A stretch of 64,000 nt of DNA. Source: Bradyrhizobium sp. URHD0069 (GTDB taxonomy: Bacteria; Pseudomonadota; Alphaproteobacteria; Rhizobiales; Xanthobacteraceae). Positions 35,257 through 43,442 of this stretch are shown piece after piece. The position numbers and the translations under genes are program-made. Position 1 is the stretch's first letter; each line of letters opens with the position of its first letter. The notes beneath the pieces are model-generated. The model made no database searches. It had not been told where the DNA came from and worked only from the letters and a program-made list of their open reading frames with translations. The DNA lies in assembly GCF_000701345.1 (NCBI RefSeq), contig NZ_JNIJ01000039.1, positions 1-64,000 on the forward strand. Reading direction: 5' to 3'.

Positions 35257-35345
35257 TCCTCATCGCAGTTTTTTATGCTGTCGCCATGGAGATTTGCAGA
35301 AAATCCTTCTAGGGTCCCGCCCGTGCAAGCGAGGCGACTATATTG

Positions 35346-35947
35346 ATGATCTCGACGATGCAGGGCGTGCTGGGACTGGCATCGGGAGCGTTGGTCGGAT
35401 TTTCCCTTGGCCTGGTCGGCGGCGGCGGATCGATCCTCGCGGTACCGCTGATGGTCTATGTGGTCGGCGTGTCCGACGCCCATGTGGCGATCGGCACCAG
35501 CGCCATCGCGGTGGCGGCCAACGCAGCGGTCAATCTGTCGAATCATGCGCGCGGCGGCACCGTGCGCTGGGCCTGCGCGCTAACCTTCGCTGCTGCGGGA
35601 ATCATGGCGCGTTCGCTGGATCGGTTTTGGGCAAGATGCTCGACGACCAGAAACTGCTGGCGCTGTTCGCGCTGTTCATGTTGGTGATCGCGTTACTGAT
35701 GCTGAAGGCGCGATCGCGGATCGGCTTGCCCGACGTGAAGATGAACTGGACCAATATGCCCGCCATTGTCGGCCTCGGGCTCGCGACCGGGACGCTGTCC
35801 GGCTTCTTCGGCATGGGTGGCGGATTGATCGACACCCGCTTCGCCCGGCTGCTGTCGGCGCGGCGCGGCGCCCTCAACACCGTGTTCGCCGCTGTCATTA
35901 TTGTGGTGGCGCTCTATATGTTGGCGCGCTATCTGGGCGTATCTTGA
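35346..35947 (+). pseudogene. TauE/SafE sulfite exporter family, frameshifted and deleted
   Basis: The first reading frame (from ATG 35346) gives GVLGLASGALVGFSLGLVGG and SILAVPLMVYVVGVSDAHVA, typical TauE sequence, and leaves the family at about 35604. The protein continues in another frame as GAFAGSVLGKMLDDQKLLAL, NMPAIVGLGLATGTLSGFFG. A second lesion follows: GMGGGLIDTRFARLLSARRG joins the second Gly motif straight to the C-terminal part, missing about 60-80 residues. With a frameshift and a deletion it should not encode a working exporter. Confidence 0.85.
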
Positions 35948-36020
35948 GCGTCAATGGCGCGCGTGTTCCGCAAAAGTTGGATACAGGTTTTGCGGATGGA
36001 ATACGCAAAATATGGGTTCG

Positions 36021-36068
36021 GAGCATTTTCCTGTGGCTAATCGGATTCCACTTAGCCGGAAAATGCTC
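36021..36068. repeat. Hairpin-forming repeat
   Basis: GAGCATTTTCC, TGT, GGCTAA, loop, TTAGCC, GGAAAATGCTC: nested perfect arms of 11 and 6 bp, ending 20 nt before the DsbA-like gene. Similar GCATTTTCC palindromes are common in Bradyrhizobium. It could hide or expose the downstream ribosome binding site, but it belongs to a repeat family. Confidence 0.7.
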
Positions 36069-36087
36069 GTTGGCCGGGAGACCAGAT

Positions 36088-36762
36088 ATGAACGAAGCGA
36101 TCGGATTGGCCCGGCTGTATCAGCGGCACAGCCGGCGCGAAACGTTTCGCCTGCTCGGCGCGGGCGCTGCGATGCTTGGCCTCGCGCCGCGATCGGCGCT
36201 GGCACAAAGCGACGAAACGGTGCTGACGGAAGCGCTGGTGCTGCGCGATCCGGATATTCCGGTGGCCGGCAATCCCGATGGCGACATCACGATCGTCGAA
36301 TATTTCGACTACCAGTGTCCCTATTGCCATAAGATCGCGCCGGAGCTGCGCCAGGTCGTGCAGGACGACGGCAAGGTCCGCCTGGTGTTGAAGGACTGGC
36401 CGGTTCTCGGTGAGGTCTCGGTGATCGCGGCGCGGATGGCGCTGGCGAGCAAATACCAGAACAAATTCATTCAGGCTCATGACGCGCTGATCAGCGCCAG
36501 CTCAAAGCTGACCGAGCCGCGCATCCGCGAGCTGCTCGCCGGCGCGGGCATCGATGTCGATCGCCTCAACCGCGACCTCGCAACCAATGCCAAGGCGATC
36601 GACGCCATCATCGCGCGCAATCGCGATCAAGCGACCGCATTCGGATTCAGAGGCACGCCGTCCTTTATCGTCGGCAAGTTTCGGGTGCCGGGTATGCTGA
36701 CCATGGCGCAGTTCAATCAGGCGATTGCCGACGCACGGAAAGCTGCGGCAGACAAGCAGTAG
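36088..36762 (+). CDS. DsbA-family thiol:disulfide oxidoreductase
   Basis: A 224-residue periplasmic protein. ATG 36088 has GGGAG 7 nt upstream. The N-terminus HSRRETFRLLGAGAAMLGLA resembles a twin-arginine signal, cleaved near SALA. The thioredoxin fold has EYFDYQCPYCHKIAPELRQV with active site CPYC (near residue 78), the helical insert in between, and the cis-proline loop FGFRGTPSFIVGKFRVPG (near 190). Related to the DsbA/BdbD and ScsC group used for oxidising or isomerising exported proteins; dsbB is 4.4 kb upstream. Confidence 0.9.
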   Translation: MNEAIGLARLYQRHSRRETFRLLGAGAAMLGLAPRSALAQSDETVLTEALVLRDPDIPVAGNPDGDITIVEYFDYQCPYCHKIAPELRQVVQDDGKVRLVLKDWPVLGEVSVIAARMALASKYQNKFIQAHDALISASSKLTEPRIRELLAGAGIDVDRLNRDLATNAKAIDAIIARNRDQATAFGFRGTPSFIVGKFRVPGMLTMAQFNQAIADARKAAADKQ

Positions 36763-36824
36763 CGCAAATCGCAACAGCGCCCGCGTCAAGGACGAAGGCG
36801 CGCTTTGCAGGCTAATATCCGCGA

Positions 36825-37031
36825 TTACTTTGATGAAAGCTTGATCCAGTCGTCGCGCGCACGGCGCTTCAGCACGTCCCAATCGGCCGCCACGCGGTCC
36901 CAGTTCACGATGGTGCGATTGGCCTGCGCGGTCTGGCCGCTGGCAACCGTCGAGGTCGACATCGAGTCATAGATGTAGACGCCGGCAACCAGCAGCAACG
37001 CGCCCAAGATCATTCCGAGAAAAACGCGCAT
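36825..37031 (-). CDS. Small membrane-anchored hypothetical protein
   Basis: A 68-residue protein from ATG 37031 (GGAGG 7 nt upstream). MRVFLGMILGALLLVAGVYI is a membrane anchor, followed by a polar segment with VNWDRVAADWDVLKRRARDD and ending KLSSK. Short proteins of this shape are common in Bradyrhizobium; no function known. Convergent with the DsbA-like gene. Confidence 0.75.
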   Translation of the reverse strand: MRVFLGMILGALLLVAGVYIYDSMSTSTVASGQTAQANRTIVNWDRVAADWDVLKRRARDDWIKLSSK

Positions 37032-37161
37032 GACAGAACCTCCGATCAAGGTAACGCAAGGGAGTTGGGATGGTTCCCGTTGGCAGCGTGCGCACCATAC
37101 GTTCCGTCGTTATCCCGAGGAGCGCGCCCTCGCGTATCCTGAGAGTATGACCGGAAATGCA

Positions 37162-37201
37162 TGCAACAAAATGAGGGATTTTGCAACAAAATGAGGGATT
37201 T
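37162..37201. repeat. Tandem duplication of a 20-bp unit
   Basis: TGCAACAAAATGAGGGATTT occurs twice without a gap (37162-37181 and 37182-37201), directly before a palindromic repeat. Probably replication slippage. Confidence 0.9.
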
Positions 37202-37205
37202 TGAG

Positions 37206-37327
37206 ACCGTCATTGCGAGCCACCGGGTCGCGCGAATGCGCGCCCGATGACAGGCTCCGCGAAGCAATCCAGAGGATTTAGTATGGCTGTTATTGGATTG
37301 CTTCGTCGCTTCGCTCCTCGCAATGAC
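37206..37327. repeat. Inverted repeat, CATTGCGAG type, second copy
   Basis: CGTCATTGCGAGCCACCGGG and GCGAAGCAATCCAGAGG on the left mirror GGATTGCTTCGTCGCTTCGC and TCCTCGCAATGACGA on the right. Same family as 11215-11301. No gene is seen in 37328-37470. Confidence 0.85.
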
Positions 37328-37470
37328 GAGAAGTGGTCTGTTCTACTAGCCGCTTTTTGAGTCAGGCTCTGAGTAGGCGACTATATACTCGACAACGGAA
37401 GGTCCGATGTGCGAGTTGCGGGAGGGACAGGGCGGCAAGGTAAATCGCGTAAGCGCGGAGATCGTTCCAT

Positions 37471-38166
37471 TTAGTCGGGACGATCTTTCGCAGCCTGTTG
37501 CTGCTCCCTGTAAGCCTTCTTGTTCACCCGACCGTCGGCTTGAGGTTGCGACGAAGGTGCTTTTGGATTCGGGACGGTTTTGGAATTCGCCTCAGTGGGC
37601 AGTTCGCTTAGTAGCTGAAGAGCTTTTGCGGGCCATTGATGGTCTGGATTCCCGACACCGGGAGTAGGGTGAGTGTCGATCAGGAGGTTTTGCAGCATGT
37701 AAAAGTTTCTGTGTGCTGTTTCAAAATCTTCCATCGAAATGTCGGTTGCTCTATCCCGCGTTTTCCCTTGTACGATGGACCACGAAACCTTCCGGGGCTG
37801 GCCCTTCAAATCCAGAATGTTCATCATGGGTTCGCCGTGCGCCATTCTGTTGCGAAAGCTGCTGTAACCCCACGCTCTCCCAAGGGCTTTTTGAATGAAC
37901 TCTAGCCGCTCTGGCGCAAGATGGCCGCCCTGATCGATGGCCGCTTGCAGCATTTCGGCGCGTGCGTTGAAGCTTCGCGCCGAGTAGAAAACAGCGCGGG
38001 CTACCTTTTCCTTCATTTGCGTGACGTGTACAAACCATAGGTACAGGCTTCGCTCTACGCCCGCCCACTGGGACATGGCAACGCCGTAGGCGTGGTGGAA
38101 TTCGGCGTGAACCTGGTTGAGGTCTTCTGCTTGTTCCTTGGTAAATTCGAATTTGACGGTCGTCAT
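37471..38166 (-). CDS. HEPN-like protein, unknown function
   Basis: A 231-residue soluble protein from ATG 38166. Residues 5-120 are helical: HAEFHHAYGVAMSQWAGVER, YLWFVHVTQMKEKVARAVFY, then EFIQKALGRAWGYSSFRNRM followed by AHGE. RNRMAH (residues 105-110) fits the RX4-6H motif of HEPN-fold RNases and matches the way such motifs look in HEPN proteins. The remaining 100 residues end in a Pro/Ser/Lys-rich tail. The HEPN call rests on this pattern only. The start codon overlaps the divergent start of the 46-aa gene. No antitoxin-like partner is seen on the same strand. Confidence 0.65.
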   Translation of the reverse strand: MTTVKFEFTKEQAEDLNQVHAEFHHAYGVAMSQWAGVERSLYLWFVHVTQMKEKVARAVFYSARSFNARAEMLQAAIDQGGHLAPERLEFIQKALGRAWGYSSFRNRMAHGEPMMNILDLKGQPRKVSWSIVQGKTRDRATDISMEDFETAHRNFYMLQNLLIDTHPTPGVGNPDHQWPAKALQLLSELPTEANSKTVPNPKAPSSQPQADGRVNKKAYREQQQAAKDRPD

Positions 38167-38305
38167 GGCGAAAAAACCTGATCTGGATGAAGCAACAATT
38201 GAGATCGCGCGGCGGATGCTCTCAACGCCTCCCAAGGCGCACGGCGACATGAAGCTTGGGAAGCCGACTAATCCGACCCACGCGAAACGAAAAAACGCAA
38301 AGTGA
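38165..38305 (+). CDS. Conserved-looking 46-aa protein
   Basis: A 46-residue basic protein: MAKKPDLDEATIEIARRMLS, then TPPKAHGDMKLGKPTNPTHA and KRKNAK. The helix followed by a TPPKxHxxMKLGK segment and basic end resembles small proteins seen in Bradyrhizobium next to unknown genes. Its ATG (38165-38167) and that of the divergent HEPN-like gene (38164-38166 on the other strand) share the palindrome CATG. The upstream region is therefore the coding sequence of the neighbour; no ribosome binding site stands out. Confidence 0.5.
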   Translation: MAKKPDLDEATIEIARRMLSTPPKAHGDMKLGKPTNPTHAKRKNAK

Positions 38306-38364
38306 AGAAAGCGAAGCCCAGCCGTTAGGCCGGACCTCGCCATCTCACGGTTGCTGGAGGGCAA

Positions 38365-38653
38365 CCCAAGCTACCGTTAGCAATGGCCGGTTTTGCGGAC
38401 CGACCTAGAAGCCGAAGCTGAGTTGGTTAGGCCAAGAACGCCAATGAGCACAGACATGCTCAAAGCGGCCGAACCTTCTCCGGACGTATGCATTCACATG
38501 CACACTCTTCGGCCCCGATGTGGGGTGAGCCATATCGGGTCTCCTATGATTTGGCGGGTGTAAGCCCGCTGCTCCGAACTGCACTTATGCAGTTCTCGCG
38601 GCGTGGAGCCCGGCAATGCCGGTCATGGGAGAAGCCGCTGACGGTAGCTTGGG
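38365..38653 (-). ncRNA. Candidate structured RNA unit with 13-bp inverted ends and a 42-aa ORF
   Basis: On the minus strand the unit starts CCCAAGCTACCGT (38653-38641) and ends with its exact complement ACGGTAGCTTGGG (38377-38365). Between 38640 and 38534 lie, in order, GCGGC...GCCGC enclosing CCGGC-ATT-GCCGG; GAACTGCA-TAAG-TGCAGTTC; and GCGGG-CTTACA-CCCGC, then AGGAG and an ATG. The ORF fills 38533-38405. A further hairpin GGTTGC-loop-GCAACC abuts the left end. No known RNA family was recognised; it could also be a small inverted-repeat mobile element. Confidence 0.5.
38405..38533 (-). CDS. 42-aa basic protein inside structured unit
   Basis: A 42-codon ORF with a good ribosome binding site (TAGGAG, 7-nt spacer, ATG). 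It reads MAHPTSGPKSVHVNAYVRRR, then FGRFEHVCAHWRSWPNQLSF and GF before TAG. The H/Y/R pattern (VHVNAYVRR, EHVxAHWRSxPN) recalls the short xVxGYTRxxGxxVxxHxRSxPN motif met in many phage and bacterial proteins. No signal or membrane helix. It could be a real peptide gene or a leader peptide within a structured RNA. It is preceded by three hairpin groups within 100 nt. Confidence 0.5.
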   Translation of the reverse strand: MAHPTSGPKSVHVNAYVRRRFGRFEHVCAHWRSWPNQLSFGF

Positions 38654-38728
38654 ACCTATTTTAGGTGATTCGGGTTCCGCTTCCGCCATGCACGGAAACG
38701 TTTTACGGCCTGTTTTTTGGTTTTGATC

Positions 38729-39028
38729 TTAGTTAGTCGGCCGGTGCGTGAGACGCTTGCCCTCAATACCCTTGGCAATCAGCGCCGCACGTTCCCCGTC
38801 CTTGACCTTGCGGGTATTCCATTTGAAATCCCACTCCGCGAGGTAGCGCGGCAGATGGGCTTCGCTAATCGAATGATGAGCGCCAACGACTGCGCGCTTC
38901 ATGAGGCTGAAACAACATTCCGACGTGTTGGTGTGAGCATCGCCGCGCACGTATTCGTCCGCGCCATGGTTTACGGTTTCATGCCGGTCAAACTCTTTGC
39001 CGACGTGAAACGCTTCACTTTGGCGCAT
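38729..39028 (-). pseudogene. IS1595-family (ISXO2-like) transposase, C-terminal remnant
   Basis: The frame gives SEAFHVGKEFDRHETVNHGA, DEYVRGDAHTNTSECCFSLM and ISEAHLPRYLAEWDFKWNTR followed by GIEGKRLTHRPTN. These match the last 100 residues of ISXO2-like DDE transposases, including the TNTxExxFSxxKR block with the final catalytic Glu. The N-terminal 200 residues (zinc ribbon, first DDE Asp) are missing: the frame runs straight into the 3' end of the RND gene at 39015. A remnant, not a working transposase. Confidence 0.88.
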
Positions 39029-42000
39029 GGACGACGTCCGCGGGTTGGCTTGCTTTCCGACCAAACCTGCGAACCACGGTATAGAACGCCGGGGTAAACA
39101 GGAGACCGAACCCTGTCACGCCAAGCATGCCCGAGAAAACGGCGGTCCCTAGCGACTGCCGCATCTCGGCGCCCGCGCCGGTGGCGACGACGAGCGGGGC
39201 GACGCCGAGAATAAATGCGAGCGACGTCATAAGAATAGGCCGGAGCCTGGTCCGCGCTGCGCTGACCGCCGCGTCGCCTGGGGTGGCACCGTGCTCTTCG
39301 GCCTGTCGTGCAAATTCTACGATCAGAATCGCGTTCTTGGCCGCCAGGCCCACCAAAACAACGAAACCGATCTGTGCCAGGACGTCGATGGGTAAGCCAC
39401 GTGTTACCAGGCCCGTAACCGATGCGAGCAGGCACATTGGCACAATCATGACCACTGCGAGCGGCAATTTCCAGTTCTCATACTGAGCCGCGAGCACCAG
39501 AAAGACAAACAGGGCTGCCGCGCCGAAGATGAGCAGGGACGACGTTCCAGGTTGCTGTTGCTGGAAGGCCAGTTCGGTCCATTCGAAGCCGATGCCGGGC
39601 GGCAGAACCTCACGGGCGAGTTCTTCCATCCTCTGCAGCGCCGTGCCTGTCGCCACGCCCGGTCCGGCCACTCCCATGATTTCAGCCGCGGGGAAAAGAT
39701 TGTATCGCGGTACTCGGTACGGAACGTTCTCGTATTTGAACCTGGCCACGGTCCCAATGGGTACCATTTCGCCCGACGTGTTCCGCGCCTTGAGCCGTGA
39801 GATATCCTGCGGGTCTCGTCTAAAGCTTCCGTCGGCCTGCGCGATCACCTCATATGTTCTGCCGAGATAATTGAAGTCGTTGACGTACTGAGAACCGAGA
39901 TAAACTTGCAGCGTCGAAAACACGTCCGTCGGGGTCAGGCCGACCTTCTGGGCTCTCTCGCGATCGATATCGGCGTAGATTGACGGGGCGCCGGTGCCGA
40001 ACAGGGTAAAGACCCCTGCGAAACTTGGGTCCTTGTTGGCCGCTCCGACGAGCGTCTGCGCCGCGTGGGCGAGCGCGGCAGAGCCAAGCCCGGCGCGGTC
40101 CTGGAGCATCATCTTGAAACCGCCGGCGGTGCCGAGGCCCTGCACCGGTGGCGGCGGGATGGTCAATACATAGGCGCCCTCTATCACAGAGAGGCGTTTG
40201 CGCAGGTCCTCCAGCACGGTCGTCGCAGTGACGCCGTCGATATGATGGCTATACAGCGACGGCAATCCCGAAAAAATCGTTCCGGCGTTGGAGGCGACGG
40301 TGAAAGTCGTCGCGTCCAGGCCGGCGAAAGGCGCGACATGTTCGACGCCTGGCGTTGTCAGGATGATGTCGATCGCCTTCTTGAGGACAGCTTCCGTGCG
40401 ATCCAGCGTCGCGCCGGGGGGCAGTTGCACGACGGAGATGAGATAGCCCTGGTCCTGCTCCGGAATGAACCCGGTCGGCGCCCGGGCAAACTGGAAGCCG
40501 GTGACACCGATCAGCACCGCATAAGCCAATAGCACCGCGCCGGTAGCCTGGACGAAGCGCCGCGTCAGGCGGCCATAACTCGTCGACAGCCACTCGAATC
40601 CAAAGTTGAACTTGTCGAATCCTGCCTGCACCAGGCGGCGAATGCCGGAGGGGCGGCTCTTGTGGCCCGGTTCGTGCGCCTTGAACAGAACCGCGCAGAG
40701 TGCCGGGCTCAAGGTCAGTGACACGAAACAGGAGATCAACGTCGATGCGGCGATCGTCACCGCAAACTGGCGGAAGAACAGACCGGAAATTCCCGACAGG
40801 AACGCTGACGGCACGAACACGGCGCAAAGCGTCAGCGCGATTGAAATCAGAGCTCCGCCGACCTCGTCCATGGTGACGTGGGCTGCCTTTGCAGGCGTCA
40901 TCCCGCGTTCCAGATTTCGCTCGACGTTTTCGACCACGACGATGGCGTCGTCGACCACGATGCCGACCGCAAGCACCAGCCCGAACAGCGAAAGATTGTT
41001 GAGGGAGATCCCGACCGCGTACAGAACCGTGAAAGTGCCGACCAGAGACACCGGGATCGCAATCACCGGAATGATTGCGGCCCGCCAGCTCTGGAGAAAC
41101 AGGAAGACCACGCCCACAACCAGAAGGATCGCAACGAAGATGGTTGTGATGACCTCGTCGACGGATTTGCCGACGAATATGGTTGGATCGTAGATGACTT
41201 TATGGGCGACGCCGGGCGGGAAATCCTTTGACAGCGTCTCCATGGTCGTCAGAACTTCGTGCTCCACGGTCAACGAATTGGCGCCGGGTTGGGCGAAGAT
41301 CAGCAGCGGCAGGCCCGGCCCGCGGTCGAGGAAGGCGGTCGAGCCATAGTCGGCAGCACCAACTTCAACGCGGCCGACGTCGCGGATGCGGGTAACGCGC
41401 CCCTGAGAATCGGATTTGAGCACGATGGCGCCGAATTGCTCCGGCGTGGCGAGCCGCCCCAGCGTCTGCACGTTGAGCTGATACGCCTGCTCCGAGGCGA
41501 CCGGGGGCTGGTTGAGAATGCCGGCCGAGACCTGAACATTTTGCGCTCGCAGCGCCGCTAGCACTTCGCCGGCGCTCAAATTGTGAGTCGCAACCTTGTC
41601 CGGATCGAGCCAGATACGCATCGCGTATTCGCGCGCGCCCTGAAATTGCACATCGCCGACGCCGGGCAGCCGCGCCAGCACGTCCTTTACGTGCAGCGTC
41701 GCATAGTTCGACAAGTACAGGGTGTCACGCGAACTGTCCGGCGAATAGAGGTGGACCGCCAAAAGAATGTTGGGCGTTGCCTTTCTCACCTGCACCCCAA
41801 GGCGCTGGACGTCGTCCGGCAACCGGGGGAGGGCGTCCTGAACGCGATTTTGCGTCAGCATCTGCGCGACGTTGAGGTCGGTCCCGATCCGGAACGTCAC
41901 GGTTACCGTCAGCTTGCCATCACCGGTCGATTGGCTGGTCAAGTACAGCATGTTCTCGACGCCGTTGATTTGCTGTTCAAGCGGCGTTGCAACGGTCTTC

Positions 42001-42179
42001 GAGACCGTCTCGGCGGAAGCACCGGGGTAGGTGGTCGTGACCTGAACCGTGGGAGGCACGATTTCCGGATATTGAGCGACCGGCAGAACGACGAGCGCGC
42101 CAAGCCCGATCAAAGTGACGAAGACGCTCAGTACGGTAGCAAATATAGGCCTATCGATGAAAACGTGTGCGAAGCGCAT
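39015..42179 (-). CDS. RND multidrug efflux permease (HAE1 family)
   Basis: A 1054-residue inner-membrane proton/drug antiporter of the AcrB/MexB type. Twelve helices with two large periplasmic loops. The proton relay is complete: the Asp pair in GLVLAVGIVVDDAIVVVENV (TM4, near 405) and the Lys in VVLVGLAAKNAILIVEFARQ (TM10). RFAHVFIDRPIFATVLSVFV is the usual N-terminus. The C-terminus (RRFGRKASQPADVVHAPK) ends inside sequence shared with the IS1595 remnant, so its last residues may be altered. The adaptor gene lies 27 nt upstream; no outer-membrane channel or repressor gene is adjacent. Confidence 0.93.
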   Translation of the reverse strand: MRFAHVFIDRPIFATVLSVFVTLIGLGALVVLPVAQYPEIVPPTVQVTTTYPGASAETVSKTVATPLEQQINGVENMLYLTSQSTGDGKLTVTVTFRIGTDLNVAQMLTQNRVQDALPRLPDDVQRLGVQVRKATPNILLAVHLYSPDSSRDTLYLSNYATLHVKDVLARLPGVGDVQFQGAREYAMRIWLDPDKVATHNLSAGEVLAALRAQNVQVSAGILNQPPVASEQAYQLNVQTLGRLATPEQFGAIVLKSDSQGRVTRIRDVGRVEVGAADYGSTAFLDRGPGLPLLIFAQPGANSLTVEHEVLTTMETLSKDFPPGVAHKVIYDPTIFVGKSVDEVITTIFVAILLVVGVVFLFLQSWRAAIIPVIAIPVSLVGTFTVLYAVGISLNNLSLFGLVLAVGIVVDDAIVVVENVERNLERGMTPAKAAHVTMDEVGGALISIALTLCAVFVPSAFLSGISGLFFRQFAVTIAASTLISCFVSLTLSPALCAVLFKAHEPGHKSRPSGIRRLVQAGFDKFNFGFEWLSTSYGRLTRRFVQATGAVLLAYAVLIGVTGFQFARAPTGFIPEQDQGYLISVVQLPPGATLDRTEAVLKKAIDIILTTPGVEHVAPFAGLDATTFTVASNAGTIFSGLPSLYSHHIDGVTATTVLEDLRKRLSVIEGAYVLTIPPPPVQGLGTAGGFKMMLQDRAGLGSAALAHAAQTLVGAANKDPSFAGVFTLFGTGAPSIYADIDRERAQKVGLTPTDVFSTLQVYLGSQYVNDFNYLGRTYEVIAQADGSFRRDPQDISRLKARNTSGEMVPIGTVARFKYENVPYRVPRYNLFPAAEIMGVAGPGVATGTALQRMEELAREVLPPGIGFEWTELAFQQQQPGTSSLLIFGAAALFVFLVLAAQYENWKLPLAVVMIVPMCLLASVTGLVTRGLPIDVLAQIGFVVLVGLAAKNAILIVEFARQAEEHGATPGDAAVSAARTRLRPILMTSLAFILGVAPLVVATGAGAEMRQSLGTAVFSGMLGVTGFGLLFTPAFYTVVRRFGRKASQPADVVHAPK

Positions 42180-42206
42180 GAAATGGTTCCTGTCTCGGCC
42201 TTAGCT

Positions 42207-43442
42207 TCAGCCTTGGCCGTCGGAGGTTGCGTCGTAGTGGATCGGACCATGCTGGGGCACGACTTTCGCGCCCGGAATAGCGCGCACCAGTCCGTCGATG
42301 ACGACGCGGTCGTTCGGTTCAAGGCCCGATCGGATCACCCGCAGGCCGCCTCTGAGATCGCCGGTTTGTACGATCTTCGGCACCACGGTGGCGTCCGGAG
42401 AAACCGTCATGACGAGATGTTGGGACTGATCGAGCACCAGCGCCGAATCCGGCAACAGGAGAGCCGGCGTGGGTGCCGCGACGGCCACACGAAGCCGCGC
42501 GAATTGACCGGGGGCGAGAAACAGATCCGGATTTGGCACGGTAGCGCGTGCGTGGATCGTTCCGCTTGAGCGATCGAGAGCGTTATCGACGAAATCGAGC
42601 GTGCCTTGCCGTTTGAAGCTGGTCTCGTCACTCAGGCCGAATCCGATGGTGTCTGCGAGTGGGCCTCCAACGCGCGCACGTTCGCGTGAAAATGTCAGGT
42701 AGTCGGATTCACTCATGTCAAAGTCGAGATAGAGCGGATCGAGCGAAACCAGCGTTGCGAGCAGGCTGGTCGGGCTGACGGCCGCTCGGCTGCCGGCGAT
42801 CAGGTCGCCGATCGAGACCTGGCGGGCGCCGATGCGTCCGGTAAAAGGCGCCGTGACGCGGCAATATTCGAGGTCAAGCTGGGCATCCCGGATGCGGGCC
42901 TTGGCGTCTTCCACCGCCGCCTCGGAGGCATGCTGCTCATTGGTGCGCTGGTCGACCGTTTCCTGGGTGGCAAATTCATCGCGCCGGAGCGATTGCGAGC
43001 GCGTGAGCTGGTTGTTCGCCAGCGCGACGCGGGCCACTGCGGTATGGAGCTGAGCGTTCGCCTGCGCAAGCTTGATTTCGTACGGACGCGGGTCGATCAC
43101 GAAAAGCAGGTCGCCCTTGTGAACGATTTGCCCATCTTTGAAATGAATTTCGGTGAGGACGCCTCCGACCTGGGCGCGTAACTCCACGCGGTCGATCGCA
43201 GAGAACTGTCCAAGAAATCCGAGCCGCGAATCGACGTCGCGCCGCAAAGGTTCGCTTACCGTTACCGGTAGTGCTGCCAGTTGCGGCGGTGTTCCGTGAT
43301 CACCTTTGTAGTGAGAGAATGCGAAGTAACCGAGCGCCAGAGCTGCAAGTGCCGCGCCTGTGCTCCAGAACTTCCACCGTCGTTGCGTGGTCGAGGAGCC
43401 GAGTGCCTTTTCGATCTCCGAGCGATTGCTGATTTGATCCAT
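42207..43442 (-). CDS. RND efflux periplasmic adaptor (MFP)
   Basis: A 411-residue membrane fusion protein that links the RND pump to an outer-membrane channel. From ATG 43442: an N-terminal anchor near residues 25-42 (WSTGAALAALALGYFAFSHY), the lipoyl/barrel-sandwich halves (RAQVGGVLTEIHFKDGQIVH KG and later APFTGRIGARQVSIGDLIAG), a coiled-coil hairpin between them (AQLHTAVARVALANNQLTRS, TNEQHASEAAVEDAKARIRD) and a C-terminal beta domain ending TSDGQG. It is a transmembrane-anchored rather than lipidated MFP. First gene of a two-gene operon with the permease. Confidence 0.9.
   Translation of the reverse strand: MDQISNRSEIEKALGSSTTQRRWKFWSTGAALAALALGYFAFSHYKGDHGTPPQLAALPVTVSEPLRRDVDSRLGFLGQFSAIDRVELRAQVGGVLTEIHFKDGQIVHKGDLLFVIDPRPYEIKLAQANAQLHTAVARVALANNQLTRSQSLRRDEFATQETVDQRTNEQHASEAAVEDAKARIRDAQLDLEYCRVTAPFTGRIGARQVSIGDLIAGSRAAVSPTSLLATLVSLDPLYLDFDMSESDYLTFSRERARVGGPLADTIGFGLSDETSFKRQGTLDFVDNALDRSSGTIHARATVPNPDLFLAPGQFARLRVAVAAPTPALLLPDSALVLDQSQHLVMTVSPDATVVPKIVQTGDLRGGLRVIRSGLEPNDRVVIDGLVRAIPGAKVVPQHGPIHYDATSDGQG

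Noticed and set aside
37407..37667. 86-codon plus-strand frame opposite the HEPN-like gene
   Set aside because: Antisense to a better-supported gene, no recognisable protein.
38365..38653. Retron msr/msd as an explanation of the inverted ends
   Set aside because: No reverse transcriptase gene nearby and the interior lacks a long msd stem.
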